Below, piece after piece: positions 32,559 through 32,754 of a stretch of 32,754 bases of DNA. Both the position numbers and the translations under genes were made by a program. The notes beneath the pieces were generated by a model. That model ran no database searches. It had not been told where the DNA came from and saw only the letters and a list, made by a program, of their open reading frames with translations. This DNA comes from Chloroflexi bacterium UBA6077. GTDB taxonomy: Bacteria; Chloroflexota; UBA6077. The stretch lies in assembly GCA_002436065.1 (NCBI GenBank), contig DIXP01000075.1, positions 1 to 32,754 on the forward strand. Reading direction: 5' to 3'. Numbering within the stretch: position 1 is the stretch's first letter; each line of letters starts with the position of its first letter.

Positions 32559-32754
32559 CCAGCACTACCTCCAGAAATGGACGTGACTACACCATGCCAG
32601 CTGGGGAAACCATCGGCATTGCGGCCCGTCTGCTTATGCCCCGTGAGGAGGCCCATTGAGTAGGGAAAAAGTACAGATGGTAAGTGTCGCATCTTCTTGC
32701 TATTTGGTCAATAACTGCCCCAAGGTCGGAAGGGCCATTTCACTATGGCACAGG
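32559..32754 (-). promoter_or_regulatory. Upstream region of the L,D-transpeptidase gene
   Basis: No gene is visible in these 196 bases. On the minus strand, TTGACC (32711-32706) and GACACT (32688-32683) are 17 bases apart and could be a weak promoter; the -35 box is good and the -10 box poor. Confidence 0.3.

Overview
The window (32,754 bases, GC-rich) looks like a chromosomal segment of a bacterium, most likely a Chloroflexota-type organism, possibly thermophilic. This rests on gene content and style: frequent TTG and GTG starts behind strong AGGAGG sites, a DUF4349 protein, TauE/SafE exporters, a bacterial Ski2-type helicase, an MshC-like CysRS paralogue, a type III-A CRISPR system and REP-like palindromes. 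No 16S rRNA lies in the window, so this placement is an inference.

Layout. 1-3466 holds a complete 23S rRNA, 5S rRNA, initiator tRNA-Met and tRNA-Glu. Next come a DUF4349 membrane protein (+) and, convergent with it, a Ski2-like helicase (-). Two small unrecognised genes (+) follow; one encodes four Trp-anchored repeats. A CysRS/MshC-like ligase (-) is divergent from a second tRNA-Glu gene with its own promoter. Then come an HpcH/HpaI aldolase (+), a TauE/SafE permease (+), a ferritin-like protein (-), a ferredoxin (+) and a second, paralogous TauE/SafE permease (-). A gene-free structured repeat region (13.84-14.67 kb) is followed by three minus-strand genes transcribed as P-type ATPase, alkyltransferase-like protein and SanA/YdcF-like protein.

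The main accessory locus is a type III-A CRISPR-Cas operon on the minus strand: cas10/csm1, csm2, csm3, csm4, csm5, a CARF-HEPN (Csm6-like) ribonuclease and cas6, then a leader and an array of 10 identical 37-bp repeats with 9 spacers. The genes are tightly coupled, with ATGA, GTGA and 8-bp overlaps, and start from one good sigma70-type promoter. Cas10 keeps both its HD motif and its GGDD cyclase motif. Csm3 keeps its catalytic Asp, and the effector keeps both its CARF and HEPN motifs, so cyclic-oligoadenylate signalling looks intact. No cas1 or cas2 is present. Repeat polarity indicates that crRNAs come from the minus strand; at least one spacer, read as target RNA, looks like a phage ribosome-binding site plus start codon.

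The right end carries a LOG-family nucleotide phosphoribohydrolase, a D,D-carboxypeptidase-like S11 protein and an L,D-transpeptidase, all on the minus strand; the last two remodel peptidoglycan. Across the window, gene ends are marked by long, often perfect hairpins that mostly lack a T tract.
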